NCBI GenBank assembly: GCA_937974245.1
Contig: CALJKV010000108.1
Location: 1-64,000, forward strand
Direction of reading: 5' to 3'
Length of the DNA stretch: 64,000 bases
Origin: an uncultured Chloroflexota bacterium
Lineage (GTDB): Bacteria > Chloroflexota > Anaerolineae > Aggregatilineales > Phototrophicaceae
Shown: positions 25,150 to 33,077 of the stretch, in pieces
Numbering within the stretch: the stretch's first letter is position 1
How the letters are laid out: each line of letters starts with the position of its first letter
Program-made: the position numbers and the translations under genes
Notes under the pieces: model-generated
Told to the model about the DNA's origin: nothing
The model's database searches: none
What the model saw: only the letters and a program-made list of their open reading frames with translations

Positions 25150-26151
25150 TCACCCCAAAGGTTTACACGAATCCCGCTCAACCAGCGATACAGGCAGCAT
25201 GTCGTGACGGGCTGGCACATCTGGGTCGTCAAATCGTTCGAATAGGCGCTCAACCGCGAGATACCCCAGCTCACGCGCGGGTTGGGCGATCGTCGTCAGG
25301 CGCGGGTTATAGTAGGATGCCAGTGGGATATCATCGTACCCAATGACCGAAACATCCCCCGGCACACGCAGCCCCGCGTCTTGCAGCGCGGCAACCGCAC
25401 CAATCGCCATAAGATCATTGCAGGCGAAAATCGCTGTAGGACTATCTTCTAGCGCCAGCAGTTTTTGGGCGGCATGATACCCGCTCTCATGCTGGAAGTC
25501 CCCGGTAACAATCCACGATCTATCCGGCACGATCCCCGTGGCAGCAAAAGCGTCCCGGTAGCCCTGCACCCGCGCCGCGCTGGGCGTGAGGAACGATGGG
25601 CCGGTGACACAGCCAATCCGGCGATGCCCCAGCGCGAGTAAATGCGCTGTCGCCAGCCTCCCGCCACCCTGGTTATCGGTGAAAATCTCATCCACCGCGG
25701 CCAATTCGGTTGAACGATCAACCATGACCGCCGGGGTCTTGTTTTCGCGCAGCAGGTGAATCGAATCGTCGAATGCGCCGGTGCTGATGAGCAAAATCCC
25801 ATCTACCTGACGCGAAAGCAGAACTTTGAGATACGACTGTTCACGTTCGGGGTCATCGTTGGCGTTACCCATGATGATGTGGTAATCCTGCTCAAAGCAG
25901 GCGGCTTCGATCCCGGCGAGGATTTCGGCAAAGTAGGGGTTGGCGCTGTTAGGCAGCAGGACGCCGATCGTGTAGGTCTTGCGGTTGCGGAGGCTGCTGG
26001 CAACACGGTTGTGTTGGTAGTTGAGCTGCTTCATGGCGACCAGCACACGCTCACGAGTATCGGGACTGACGTAGCGCGTCTCGTTAATGACGTGCGAAAT
26101 CGTCGAGATAGACACATTAGCGGCTTTTGCCACATCACGGATGGTTGCCAT
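25150..26151 (-). CDS. LacI-family transcriptional regulator of the ribose-type operon
   Basis: 333 residues from the ATG at 26151 (MATIRDVAKAANVSISTISH). Residues 1-60 are the LacI helix-turn-helix and hinge helix, and residues 61 onward the periplasmic-binding-like effector domain (IGVLLPNSANPYFAEILAGI, FACNDLMAIGA, SVIGYDDIPLASYYNPRLTT). It lies first in the operon direction, 130 bases before rbsD. A textbook LacI-type operator overlaps its own promoter, indicating autoregulation and probably control of the whole importer. The likely inducer is the transported sugar. A longer reading starting at 26298 crosses the operator and is not credible. Confidence 0.93.
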   Translation of the reverse strand: MATIRDVAKAANVSISTISHVINETRYVSPDTRERVLVAMKQLNYQHNRVASSLRNRKTYTIGVLLPNSANPYFAEILAGIEAACFEQDYHIIMGNANDDPEREQSYLKVLLSRQVDGILLISTGAFDDSIHLLRENKTPAVMVDRSTELAAVDEIFTDNQGGGRLATAHLLALGHRRIGCVTGPSFLTPSAARVQGYRDAFAATGIVPDRSWIVTGDFQHESGYHAAQKLLALEDSPTAIFACNDLMAIGAVAALQDAGLRVPGDVSVIGYDDIPLASYYNPRLTTIAQPARELGYLAVERLFERFDDPDVPARHDMLPVSLVERDSCKPLG

Positions 26152-26184
26152 CAAAAAGTACTCGTTCAGGTAAAAACTATTTTT

Positions 26185-26212
26185 ATCGAAACGTTTACGC
26201 AAACGTTTCGAT
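26185..26212. promoter_or_regulatory. LacI-family operator
   Basis: A perfect 12-bp inverted repeat, ATCGAAACGTTT then ACGC then AAACGTTTCGAT. Each half holds the palindrome AAACGTTT typical of LacI/PurR/CcpA sites. It lies 34-61 bases upstream of the regulator start and just downstream of the predicted -10 box, so bound repressor would block transcription initiation. Confidence 0.85.
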
Positions 26213-26215
26213 AGA

Positions 26216-26244
26216 ACTATAACACATTCACCTGACGGCTGCAA
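26216..26244 (-). promoter_or_regulatory. Predicted sigma-70 promoter of the lacI-rbs operon
   Basis: On the minus strand TTGCAG (26239-26244) and TATAGT (26216-26221) are separated by 17 bases. The LacI operator begins four bases downstream of the -10 box, covering the expected transcription start. Confidence 0.7.
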
Positions 26245-26270
26245 ATAGTTGGTCTGGTCAATAAGCCTAA

Positions 26271-26381
26271 AGGTAGCGAAGCGGCGGCCAGGTTTCATCT
26301 TCTTGAGAAAAGATCAAGACAGTATTTTGATGCTGAAATCGTATGTCTCAAGAACTGCACATCCCCGCGGCTTCGCTACCT
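26271..26381. repeat. 12-bp inverted repeat in divergent spacer
   Basis: AGGTAGCGAAGC (26271-26282) is repeated inverted as GCTTCGCTACCT (26370-26381), 87 bases apart. The segment carries no open frame. It could be a short palindromic mobile element or a boundary structure between the ribose operon and the next island. Confidence 0.45.
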
Positions 26382-26518
26382 CTGCCTCTTATAGCACTTT
26401 TTGGCAAAAACTTAGGATCATAGTATCATATGATGATGAGTGAAATGCACCTAAGGGTGCCATATCAATGACATCTGCGTCCTAAAGCGTGGATTCTTTG
26501 CAGAAAGGTTATGAAGAA

Positions 26519-27289
26519 ATGGGCAATTTATTGGACCTAACAGATCGCGTAGCTATTGTGACAGGGGGTGGACAAGGCATCGGACGCGAAATCGTACGCA
26601 CCCTGGCTAATGCGGGAGCGCATGTCGCCATCGCCGAGTTCAATCCGCAAACGGCAGAAGACGCTGCACAAGAAGTCAAGGGATTAGGGCGACAATCGCT
26701 TGCTGTCCAAACCGATGTGCGCGATCACGACAGTGTCGAAGCGATGGTTGCTGCGGTGCTTGCTAAATTTGGCAAAATCGACATTCTTGTCAACAATGCC
26801 GGCATTGCGCTCAATGTCCCCTCGGAAACCTGTACCGTTGAAGAATGGAATCGCATTCTTGGCGTGAACCTGTACGGCGTGATCTGGTGCTGCACGGCGG
26901 TTGGGCGCCATATGCTGGAACGGAAATCTGGTGCGGTTGTGAATATCGCTTCAATTTCGGGATCAATCGTCAACAAGCCACAGCCGCAAGCGGGCTACAA
27001 TATATCTAAAGCGGGTGTGATCATGCTGACGAAGTCACTGGCAGCTGAATGGGCGACACGTGGCGTCCGTGTGAACAGTGTTTCGCCCGGTTATATCGGG
27101 ACGGAATTACTCAATAAAGGGCTGAAAGAATATCCCGATTGGGGTAAGGTCTGGTTCGAGATGACGCCGCAAGGGCGTCTGGGCAAACCGAGCGATGTCG
27201 CTAATGCCGTATTGTATCTGGCTTCAGACGCCGCAGAGTACGCGACAGGCACGGACCTGATTATTGACGGCGGTTATACCCTCTGGTAA
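26519..27289 (+). CDS. SDR-family sugar/polyol dehydrogenase
   Basis: This 256-residue classical SDR has TGGGQGIG, NNAGIA, the catalytic serine in NIASISGSI, YNISK and the C-terminal LIIDGGYTLW. The ending GYTLW and the length are typical of sugar and polyol dehydrogenases such as sorbitol or galactitol dehydrogenases. I place the start at the ATG at 26519 (MGNLLDLTDRVAIVTG), 12 bases after GAAAGG; an upstream codon at 26489 is in frame. The next gene, a medium-chain dehydrogenase, follows after 32 bases, so the two are an operon. A palindrome upstream (ATCATA/TATGAT, about 26415-26432) may be an operator. Confidence 0.86.
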   Translation: MGNLLDLTDRVAIVTGGGQGIGREIVRTLANAGAHVAIAEFNPQTAEDAAQEVKGLGRQSLAVQTDVRDHDSVEAMVAAVLAKFGKIDILVNNAGIALNVPSETCTVEEWNRILGVNLYGVIWCCTAVGRHMLERKSGAVVNIASISGSIVNKPQPQAGYNISKAGVIMLTKSLAAEWATRGVRVNSVSPGYIGTELLNKGLKEYPDWGKVWFEMTPQGRLGKPSDVANAVLYLASDAAEYATGTDLIIDGGYTLW

Positions 27290-27321
27290 ATGCTTCTAGT
27301 GATTCAAAAGTAGGAAAAGAT

Positions 27322-28362
27322 ATGATGTTTGCTGTTGCTGTAACTGAACCAAACAAAATTGAGATTGTGCAGGTTCCCAAGCCAATTCCGGGTGCGTATC
27401 AAGTTCGTGTAAAAACTGAAGCGGCGTGCCTGTGCAATATGACAGACCGCAAACTGGTCGAAGGGCATTTCCCCGGCGTTGAGCAGTATCCGCTGCTGCT
27501 CGGTCACGAAACCGTTGGGATCGTGGAGGAAGTCGGAGCGAATGTCCGCAATTTTAAAGTGGGTGACCGCGTCGTCGGCGGGTTGCTGCTTTCCCCAACT
27601 GATCAGACTTACGGAAGTGGATGGGGTGGTTTCTCCGAATATACGCTGGCGGGCGATCATCAGGCGATGGTCGAAGACGGAAACGCCACAGCGGAGCATG
27701 GTTGGTTTGAAGTGTATGAAATCATGCGAACCGTTCCGCCGCACATCAGTGTTGAAGACGCCGTGATGCTGTGCACATGGCGCGAAGTCTACGGCGCATT
27801 CGGTGACTTTTACCTGAAGGCTGGAGACGATATTTTAATTTATGGTGGTGGTCCTGTCGGTCTAAGTTTCGTCAAGTTTGCACGCTTACTCGGCTTGGGC
27901 GAAATCTACCTTGTGGATCGCTGGGCACATAAACGCGACAAGGCTCTAAGCATGGGTGCGACAGCGGCGTTCGCTCCCGATGATCCTGGTCTGTCTGCGC
28001 TGTTGCAGACAAAACGTGGCGCCCTTGATGCCGTAATTGATGCAGTGGGCAAGGAAGAGATCATCAACAGCGCCCTACCGTTGGTGAAGCTGGGCGGGTC
28101 AATCTGCGTATATGGCGTGATCGACGGACCTTCGGTCCGCCTGGACAAATCAACCGCACCGTATAACTTTAACCTTTTCATCCATCAGTGGCCTACCCGG
28201 TCGCGGGAACATGACGCACAGGAACCGCTGATCGAATGGATTCAGGCGGGGAAACTCAGCTATCAGGAATTCATATCAGCAGAGTTCCCCATTGCGCAGA
28301 TCGAGGAAGCATACGAGTCGGCGCAGAAAACCAGGGCGATCAAGACGCTGCTACGTTACTAA
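27322..28362 (+). CDS. Medium-chain dehydrogenase/reductase (zinc-binding alcohol dehydrogenase family)
   Basis: This 346-residue MDR protein has a GroES-like N-terminal half with catalytic-zinc text (CNMTD and GHETVG) and a Rossmann domain (GGGPVGLSFVKFARLLG). The four-cysteine structural zinc loop of classical alcohol dehydrogenases is absent. The residue after the first zinc cysteine (N rather than G or S) is atypical. It is cotranscribed with the upstream SDR; two consecutive dehydrogenases suggest oxidation of a polyol or sugar at two positions. AGGAAAAGAT precedes the ATG. Exact substrate unknown. Confidence 0.85.
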   Translation: MMFAVAVTEPNKIEIVQVPKPIPGAYQVRVKTEAACLCNMTDRKLVEGHFPGVEQYPLLLGHETVGIVEEVGANVRNFKVGDRVVGGLLLSPTDQTYGSGWGGFSEYTLAGDHQAMVEDGNATAEHGWFEVYEIMRTVPPHISVEDAVMLCTWREVYGAFGDFYLKAGDDILIYGGGPVGLSFVKFARLLGLGEIYLVDRWAHKRDKALSMGATAAFAPDDPGLSALLQTKRGALDAVIDAVGKEEIINSALPLVKLGGSICVYGVIDGPSVRLDKSTAPYNFNLFIHQWPTRSREHDAQEPLIEWIQAGKLSYQEFISAEFPIAQIEEAYESAQKTRAIKTLLRY

Positions 28363-28447
28363 GGCGTTGCGCTTTTTAGTCGGTTGTTACGCGGACAGTA
28401 GTAATTGAACGAGCCTTTTCAGAAAGGAAGCTCTTCGTTATGATAAG

Positions 28448-28980
28448 ATGATGATAACATCCACCGATTTGCAGGCTGCCTCCATCCCTACAATGTATTT
28501 TGTCGGTGTGACGACGAGCAAGTCTTTCATCATGAGGGTATTCCCAAAGTGGTCAGACAACCTTGGACTCGGTGCTCTGATTAAACATCTGTCCGTAAAA
28601 TCATGTTGATGCTGTACCTCACCCCTTCCGAACCTTCGGCTCTCGCTCCCCGCCAACGGGGAAAACGAGCACAGTGAGTGGGGTGAGGTTGGTGTGACGA
28701 ATATAAGGATAGGTTCTAATGGTTAAGATTGCACGGTAGGTATACCCGTTGAAGATTAGCTGGTGATCGTGAGACACATCAAAAATGATCCCCTGGCGAC
28801 GGGGGCGCTTGTGATCACCCATAAAATCGATCTACTTCATGCCACCCGCTGGGAATTCGAGTTCCTCGATCCCTATGCGCTGCTGTATGATAATATTTCC
28901 AGCGTTCGGAGCGGGAAAATCAACTGTGTGGTCATGCCAAGGATCTGATCAAGTCTGGTATGTCATGGGCATGCTCGTAG
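28448..28980 (+). pseudogene. Degraded shikimate/quinate dehydrogenase-like (AroE family) gene
   Basis: Three pieces of one AroE-like protein are visible. Frame one (28448-28609) gives IPTMYFVGVTTSKSFIMRVF and PKWSDNLGLG, the N-terminal substrate-binding region. After a 74-base inverted-repeat element the text resumes near 28766 as VRHIKNDPLATGALVITHKI then DLLHA, and finally, after another shift near 28920, as CGHAKDLIKSG. Frameshifts and stops separate the parts and the NAD(P) domain is gone. It sits between the dehydrogenase operon and the aldolase remnant, so the pathway of this island has lost genes. Pieces were recognised by eye. Confidence 0.68.
28616..28689. repeat. 74-bp inverted-repeat element inserted in the AroE-like pseudogene
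   Basis: The ends ACCTCACCCC (28616-28625) and GGGGTGAGGT (28680-28689) are perfect inverses, and an inner CCCCG/CGGGG hairpin (near 28649-28662) sits between them. It interrupts the reading frame of the pseudogene. The outline resembles short palindromic or MITE-like elements. I see no second copy in the window. Confidence 0.6.
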
Positions 28981-28995
28981 GTGATAGCACGGTGA

Positions 28996-29304
28996 ATGGA
29001 ACGGCTACTGCCCATGAACGGGGTGCAGAAGATCATCAAGCTGCTCCCCGGCACTGCGGTAGATAGTCCCGATTACGTAAAGGATGTTCTTCTGCCTCAT
29101 CAATGGAGCCACTTGATGCCGACGGGTGGAGTAACTCCCGAAGAGGAGAATCTGTGGTCATGGTTTGACGCCGGAGCAACCTGTATGGGCATGGGCAGCC
29201 GCTTGCTGCGAAACGATTGGATTGCGGCAGGAAATTATGAAGCCATCACCAATCTGACGCGCACAACGCTACCAATGATTGAGCCAGTATACGCAAAACG
29301 GTAG
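28996..29304 (+). pseudogene. C-terminal fragment of a KDPG/KHG aldolase
   Basis: The 102-residue frame reads KIIKLLPGTAV, DSPDYVKDVLLP, SHLMPTGGVTPEEENLWSWF and DAGATCMGMGSRLL, which is the second half of the 2-dehydro-3-deoxy-phosphogluconate aldolase barrel including the phosphate-binding PTGGV loop. The N-terminal half, with the catalytic Glu and the Schiff-base Lys, is missing, so it cannot be active. It follows the AroE-like remnant directly. An intact aldolase would have produced pyruvate from a keto-deoxy sugar acid, consistent with a sugar-acid pathway. Confidence 0.7.
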
Positions 29305-29323
29305 TGCCCTTAAAAAAGTTCTT

Positions 29324-29340
29324 CACAAGAATAAGTTGTG
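29324..29340. promoter_or_regulatory. Palindrome upstream of the GntR gene (possible operator)
   Basis: CACAA and TTGTG flank a 7-base spacer about 110 bases before the GntR start. It could be a regulator half-site pair, but the arms are short and the assignment is weak. Confidence 0.25.
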
Positions 29341-29450
29341 TTATACTTCGGCATTCTTTGTATGTAAGACTTTTCTCATCGAACGATAAGTGCGGCATTA
29401 TCTGCGGTATGAGCGAAAGCCAAGAGTGAAGGTGCAGTCATCAAAACATC

Positions 29451-30251
29451 ATGGTTGATTTTGATAGTCCTATTCCCTACTACATTCAGGTAAAAGACTT
29501 TCTTCGCGGACATATCCGCGACGGCACATGGTCAGAGGGAGATCGCCTGCCGAGCGAAGCGGAACTGTGCGAGATGTTCGCTGTGAGCCGCACGGTTATT
29601 CGTCAGGCACTTCAGGATTTGATCCATGAGGGACTCATCAAACGCCGTAAGGGGAAAGGCAGTTTCGTTGCTGCCGGAAAAATCAGCGAACAGCTCGCCC
29701 AGAAACTCACTGGGTTTTATCAGGACATGGTTGAGCAGGGCTTAAAGCCCATCACACAAGTGCTTCAGCAGCACGTTATCCCTGCCAATCCGAGGGTCGC
29801 CCAGTATCTGAAGCTTGAACCTGAGACCCCAGTCATCGAAATTGCACGGCTGCGCTCGGTGCAGGGAGTTCCCATCGTACTGGTTACTACTTACCTGCCC
29901 TATGCCTTATGCCCAAACCTGGTCACCGATGACCTTAATAATCAGTCCCTATATGCTCTACTGGAAAGCCGCTATCACCTCTATATTGGGCGGGGCCGCC
30001 GGACAATTCAGGCGGTGCTGGCAGAAGGACAGGAAGCGAAACTATTAGAGGTCAACAAGGGTGCGCCGTTGTTTCGATTGGATAGCATCAGCTATTTGAA
30101 CGATGGTACGCCTATCGAGTACTATTTCGCCTACCATCGGGGGGATCGCTCCCAGTTCGAAGTAGAACTTATTCGCAGCCGCGAACTCGATGAGATTGCC
30201 GATATCGCCGACGAACTTCCGCCGAGTAATCAATTCTCAACGACTCCGTAA
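29451..30251 (+). CDS. GntR-family transcriptional regulator, HutC subfamily
   Basis: The 266-residue protein has a winged helix at residues 8-75 (PIPYYIQVKDFLRGHIRDG, LPSEAELCEMFAVSRTVIRQ, GKGSFVA) and a UTRA effector domain from about 95 to 245 (RLRSVQGVPIVLVTTYLP, LDSISYLNDGTPIEYYFAYH). HutC-type regulators bind small metabolites such as sugars, sugar phosphates or amino acids and repress adjacent genes. A terminator follows and the five-gene catabolic operon begins 260 bases downstream, its promoter overlapping a palindrome that this protein could bind. It most likely controls that operon and perhaps the converging importer. Confidence 0.9.
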   Translation: MVDFDSPIPYYIQVKDFLRGHIRDGTWSEGDRLPSEAELCEMFAVSRTVIRQALQDLIHEGLIKRRKGKGSFVAAGKISEQLAQKLTGFYQDMVEQGLKPITQVLQQHVIPANPRVAQYLKLEPETPVIEIARLRSVQGVPIVLVTTYLPYALCPNLVTDDLNNQSLYALLESRYHLYIGRGRRTIQAVLAEGQEAKLLEVNKGAPLFRLDSISYLNDGTPIEYYFAYHRGDRSQFEVELIRSRELDEIADIADELPPSNQFSTTP

Positions 30252-30270
30252 GCGAGTTCAGATATCTCCG

Positions 30271-30304
30271 ACCCCATGTCTCTTGTACATGGGGTTGGTT
30301 TTTC
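30271..30304 (+). terminator. Rho-independent terminator after the GntR gene
   Basis: ACCCCATGT (30271-30279) pairs with ACATGGGGT (30287-30295) around a 7-base loop, followed by TGGTTTTTCC. It separates the regulator from the catabolic operon. Confidence 0.85.
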
Positions 30305-30389
30305 CCTGCTTAATCCATCTTACCTACTTTGATCGAACCACAATTAAGTATCCGGCGCAACGGGTTCTCATGAAACCCGGACAGTTTGG

Positions 30390-30422
30390 TTGTGGGAAGC
30401 ACGAACTATGGTATAATCATAG
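30390..30422 (+). promoter_or_regulatory. Promoter and overlapping palindrome of the catabolic operon
   Basis: TTGTGG (30390-30395) and TATAAT (30412-30417) are 16 bases apart. The palindrome CTATG-GTATAAT-CATAG (30406-30422) covers the -10 box and is a good candidate operator for the upstream HutC-type regulator. The first gene starts about 95 bases downstream. Confidence 0.6.
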
Positions 30423-30514
30423 CATCATATTATTACATGTTCAGCATTTACCTAGGAATCGCTACCGGTCAAAGAATATATTAAAAATGAGCTTCCACAT
30501 TCTGGAGGAAACCT

Positions 30515-31093
30515 ATGAGAACACAACCATTTACTTTTGAACTTCCTTTCGGAGGTATGCCATCCGAATGGGACAATCACGTCAGACGCTCGCTTTCTTC
30601 GATGAGGGGGCAGTATTACGACCAGGCGATATATGCTGAAATGCTGTCAGAAAACGATCAACTGTTGTATGAGGTCTATGAATTGCTGGTGCCAGCGGTA
30701 GAAGGCGAACTGCTGCACGGCATTTCCATCCTCCACCCCGGCAAGGTCGGCAGCGAATATTTCATGACCAAAGGGCATTTTCATTCGGTGCTAGAAACAG
30801 GCGAAGTTTATTACGGTATGCACGGCACCGGTATGATGGTGATGGAAACTCCCGAAGGCGAATCAAGTGTGATGGAACTCGTTCCGGGTCGCGTGCTGTA
30901 CGTGCCGCCGCGTTGGGCGCATCGTTCGGTCAACACAAGTGCTACCGAAGATTTGATCACATTTTTCGTGTACCCCGGCAATGCCGGACACGATTATGGC
31001 ACGATTGAACAAAAAGGCTTTCGCAAGATCGTTGTGGAGCAAGACGGAAAGCCTACAGTCATCGACAACCCACGCTGGGAAAATACCCCATAG
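30515..31093 (+). CDS. Cupin-type phosphoglucose isomerase family protein
   Basis: This 192-residue cupin matches the archaeal-type glucose-6-phosphate isomerase family: SEYFMTKGHFH supplies two metal-ligand histidines, TGEVYYGMHGTG the conserved Glu and the fold turn, and YVPPRWAHRSVN the last histidine. The family isomerises aldose and ketose 6-phosphates using a bound metal. It is unrelated to the GPI domain of the fusion protein elsewhere in the window. As first gene of a sugar operon it may act on another phosphosugar. GGAGG lies 7 bases before the ATG, and the next gene follows after 8 bases. Confidence 0.87.
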   Translation: MRTQPFTFELPFGGMPSEWDNHVRRSLSSMRGQYYDQAIYAEMLSENDQLLYEVYELLVPAVEGELLHGISILHPGKVGSEYFMTKGHFHSVLETGEVYYGMHGTGMMVMETPEGESSVMELVPGRVLYVPPRWAHRSVNTSATEDLITFFVYPGNAGHDYGTIEQKGFRKIVVEQDGKPTVIDNPRWENTP

Positions 31094-31101
31094 GAGGAAA
31101 A

Positions 31102-32091
31102 ATGGCAGGCGACCTGAAATCAATGCGAGTGCTGGTCACTCCGACATCATATGCGAAGCATGATCCACGTCTCAAACAGGTTCTGGAAGAATCGGTCGGC
31201 GAAGTCGTGTACAACCCGACTGCTCGCCCGCTGACCTCGCCGGAACTGCGCGATTTGCTGCCCGGATGCGATGGTTTTATCGCCGGGCTGGATATGATTG
31301 ACGGCAGCGCACTAGAGGCGGCGGATCGCTTGAAAGTGATAGCCCGTTACGGCGTCGGTGTGGAGCGGGTGGATCTGGAAGCGGCAAAGGCCAAAGGAAT
31401 CTGTGTCACCAATACGCCGAGTGCAAACTCGAATGCCGTTGCCGAACTCACGTTGGGTTTGATGCTTGCTTTAGCGCGGCAAATCCCTACCGCCGTTACC
31501 ACAACGCGGGCAGGCGAGTGGCAGCGGTTATCGGGTATTTCGTTGGAAGGCAAAACTGTGGGTCTGATCGGTTTCGGCAATATCGGCAGAGCGGTGGCGC
31601 GCCGCGTCAAGGCTTTTGATTGTGCGGTTCTGGCCTATGATCCCTACCCGAATACTGCCGCTGCGACCGCGCTTGATGTGCAGTTGACTGATCTTGATGA
31701 ACTACTCCCTGCTGCGGATTTCGTTTCGCTTCATCTTCCCGTCGTCCCGGAAACACGTGGCATGGTTGATGCGGCATTTCTGGCGAAGATGAAGCGCGGC
31801 AGTTACCTGATTAACACGGCACGTGGCGACCTGATTGATGAAGCCGCGTTATTGGCCGCGCTCAATGCGGGCCATGTAGCAGGCGCGGCACTTGACTGCT
31901 TCACAGTCGAACCGCCCGGAGCGGATAACGCGCTGCTCCAGCTCCCGCAGGTCATTGCCACGCCGCATGCAGGCGCACATACCGATGGCGCGACGAACGC
32001 AATGGGCTGGGGTGCGCTGGAGAACTGCCTCGCTGTCTTGCGCGGTGAACCGGCACTGAATCCCGTTATCGCCTGTGAGCGATCCTCATGA
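31102..32091 (+). CDS. D-isomer-specific 2-hydroxyacid dehydrogenase (phosphoglycerate dehydrogenase-like)
   Basis: This 329-residue NAD-dependent dehydrogenase has the glycine motif VGLIGFGNIGRAVARR, VARYGVGVERVD-like substrate-domain text (ARYGVGVERV), NTARGDLIDEAAL with the catalytic Arg, and ATPHAGAHTDG with the catalytic His. It oxidises or reduces a 2-hydroxy acid. No ACT or other C-terminal regulatory domain is present, unlike SerA, so a catabolic hydroxy-acid role fits better. TAGGAGGAAAA precedes the ATG. The end overlaps the next start by four bases (ATGA). Confidence 0.87.
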   Translation: MAGDLKSMRVLVTPTSYAKHDPRLKQVLEESVGEVVYNPTARPLTSPELRDLLPGCDGFIAGLDMIDGSALEAADRLKVIARYGVGVERVDLEAAKAKGICVTNTPSANSNAVAELTLGLMLALARQIPTAVTTTRAGEWQRLSGISLEGKTVGLIGFGNIGRAVARRVKAFDCAVLAYDPYPNTAAATALDVQLTDLDELLPAADFVSLHLPVVPETRGMVDAAFLAKMKRGSYLINTARGDLIDEAALLAALNAGHVAGAALDCFTVEPPGADNALLQLPQVIATPHAGAHTDGATNAMGWGALENCLAVLRGEPALNPVIACERSS

Positions 32092-33047
32092 ACGCCTTTG
32101 TACAGACCGTGACTGGGAAAGTCCCGGTTGAATCGATTCAGATTGCCGATGGGCATGAGCATGTCTGGATTAATCCCGCCGACGGTATCAGTGACGATGC
32201 GCGTATCGAACTCAATGATTTTCAGCGTATCCGGCAGGAATTGAGGAGCTTTAAGCAGGCAGGTGGCACACTGCTGGTTGATTGCCAGCCCGGCGGTGCG
32301 GGGCGCGATACGCGCCAACTGCGAAGGCTTTCTCAGGAAACCGGTGTTCTCATTACTGCGACGACGGGTACGCATCAGCGCAAATACTATCCGGCGGATA
32401 GCTGGCAGTGGCGTGCGGACACTGACGAGGCGGCGCGCTATTTCGTCCGAGAACTCACCGAAGGCACACAAGAGTCGATGGGCGAGCAGGGTGAAAACGC
32501 TGCCAGCGAACCGGTTCGCGCTGCCGTGATCAAGATTGGCTATGAAGGCACGATCGAAGGGCAGACGCAGGTTTTGATGGAAGCGGCTGCAATCGCTTCG
32601 CGGCAGACGGGCGCATCAATTCTTTTTCATACAGAAATGGGAAGTAATATCGAGGCACTGCTGCCCTTCTTCGAGATGCACGGTGTCCCACCAACCCGAC
32701 TTTATATGTGTCATGTGGATAAACGCCCCGATGTCGGACTGCACCGTGAATTGGCGCAGGCGGGTGTGCTGCTCGGCTATGACACCTTCGGGCGTCCGAA
32801 GTATGACCCCGATCACAATGTGTGGCAGTTGATCCCCACTCTCATCGCTGACGGTCTCGCGCACGCCATAGCAATATGCCTTGATTTCGCGTTTCCGTCA
32901 CAGTGGCGCTCGTTTGGTGGCGAACCGGGGCTAACCTTTTTACAGTCGCACATCCTGCCTCGCCTGACGGAGATGGGCCTGGATATGGCGACAATTAAGC
33001 GGCTGACAGCACAAAATGTCGCCGAACGATTGGCATGGAATCAATAA
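32088..33047 (+). CDS. Phosphotriesterase-family amidohydrolase (possible sugar lactonase)
   Basis: This 319-residue TIM-barrel hydrolase belongs to the phosphotriesterase branch. Metal ligands are visible in order: HEH (residues 24-26), the carboxylated lysine in VIKIGYEG, a His in FHTEMG, a His in MCHVDKRPD and the Asp in CLDFAF. In bacterial sugar operons members of this branch often hydrolyse sugar lactones or phosphorylated lactones. Here the neighbouring zinc dehydrogenase could make the lactone and this enzyme open it; that is inference. Its start overlaps the preceding gene by four bases, implying translational coupling. Confidence 0.82.
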   Translation: MNAFVQTVTGKVPVESIQIADGHEHVWINPADGISDDARIELNDFQRIRQELRSFKQAGGTLLVDCQPGGAGRDTRQLRRLSQETGVLITATTGTHQRKYYPADSWQWRADTDEAARYFVRELTEGTQESMGEQGENAASEPVRAAVIKIGYEGTIEGQTQVLMEAAAIASRQTGASILFHTEMGSNIEALLPFFEMHGVPPTRLYMCHVDKRPDVGLHRELAQAGVLLGYDTFGRPKYDPDHNVWQLIPTLIADGLAHAIAICLDFAFPSQWRSFGGEPGLTFLQSHILPRLTEMGLDMATIKRLTAQNVAERLAWNQ

Positions 33048-33077
33048 ACAGTACATTTTTCTCAAAGGATAAAGATC

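Noticed and set aside
26152..26298. N-terminal extension of the LacI-family regulator
   Set aside because: It would run through the promoter and operator, and LacI proteins start directly before the helix-turn-helix.
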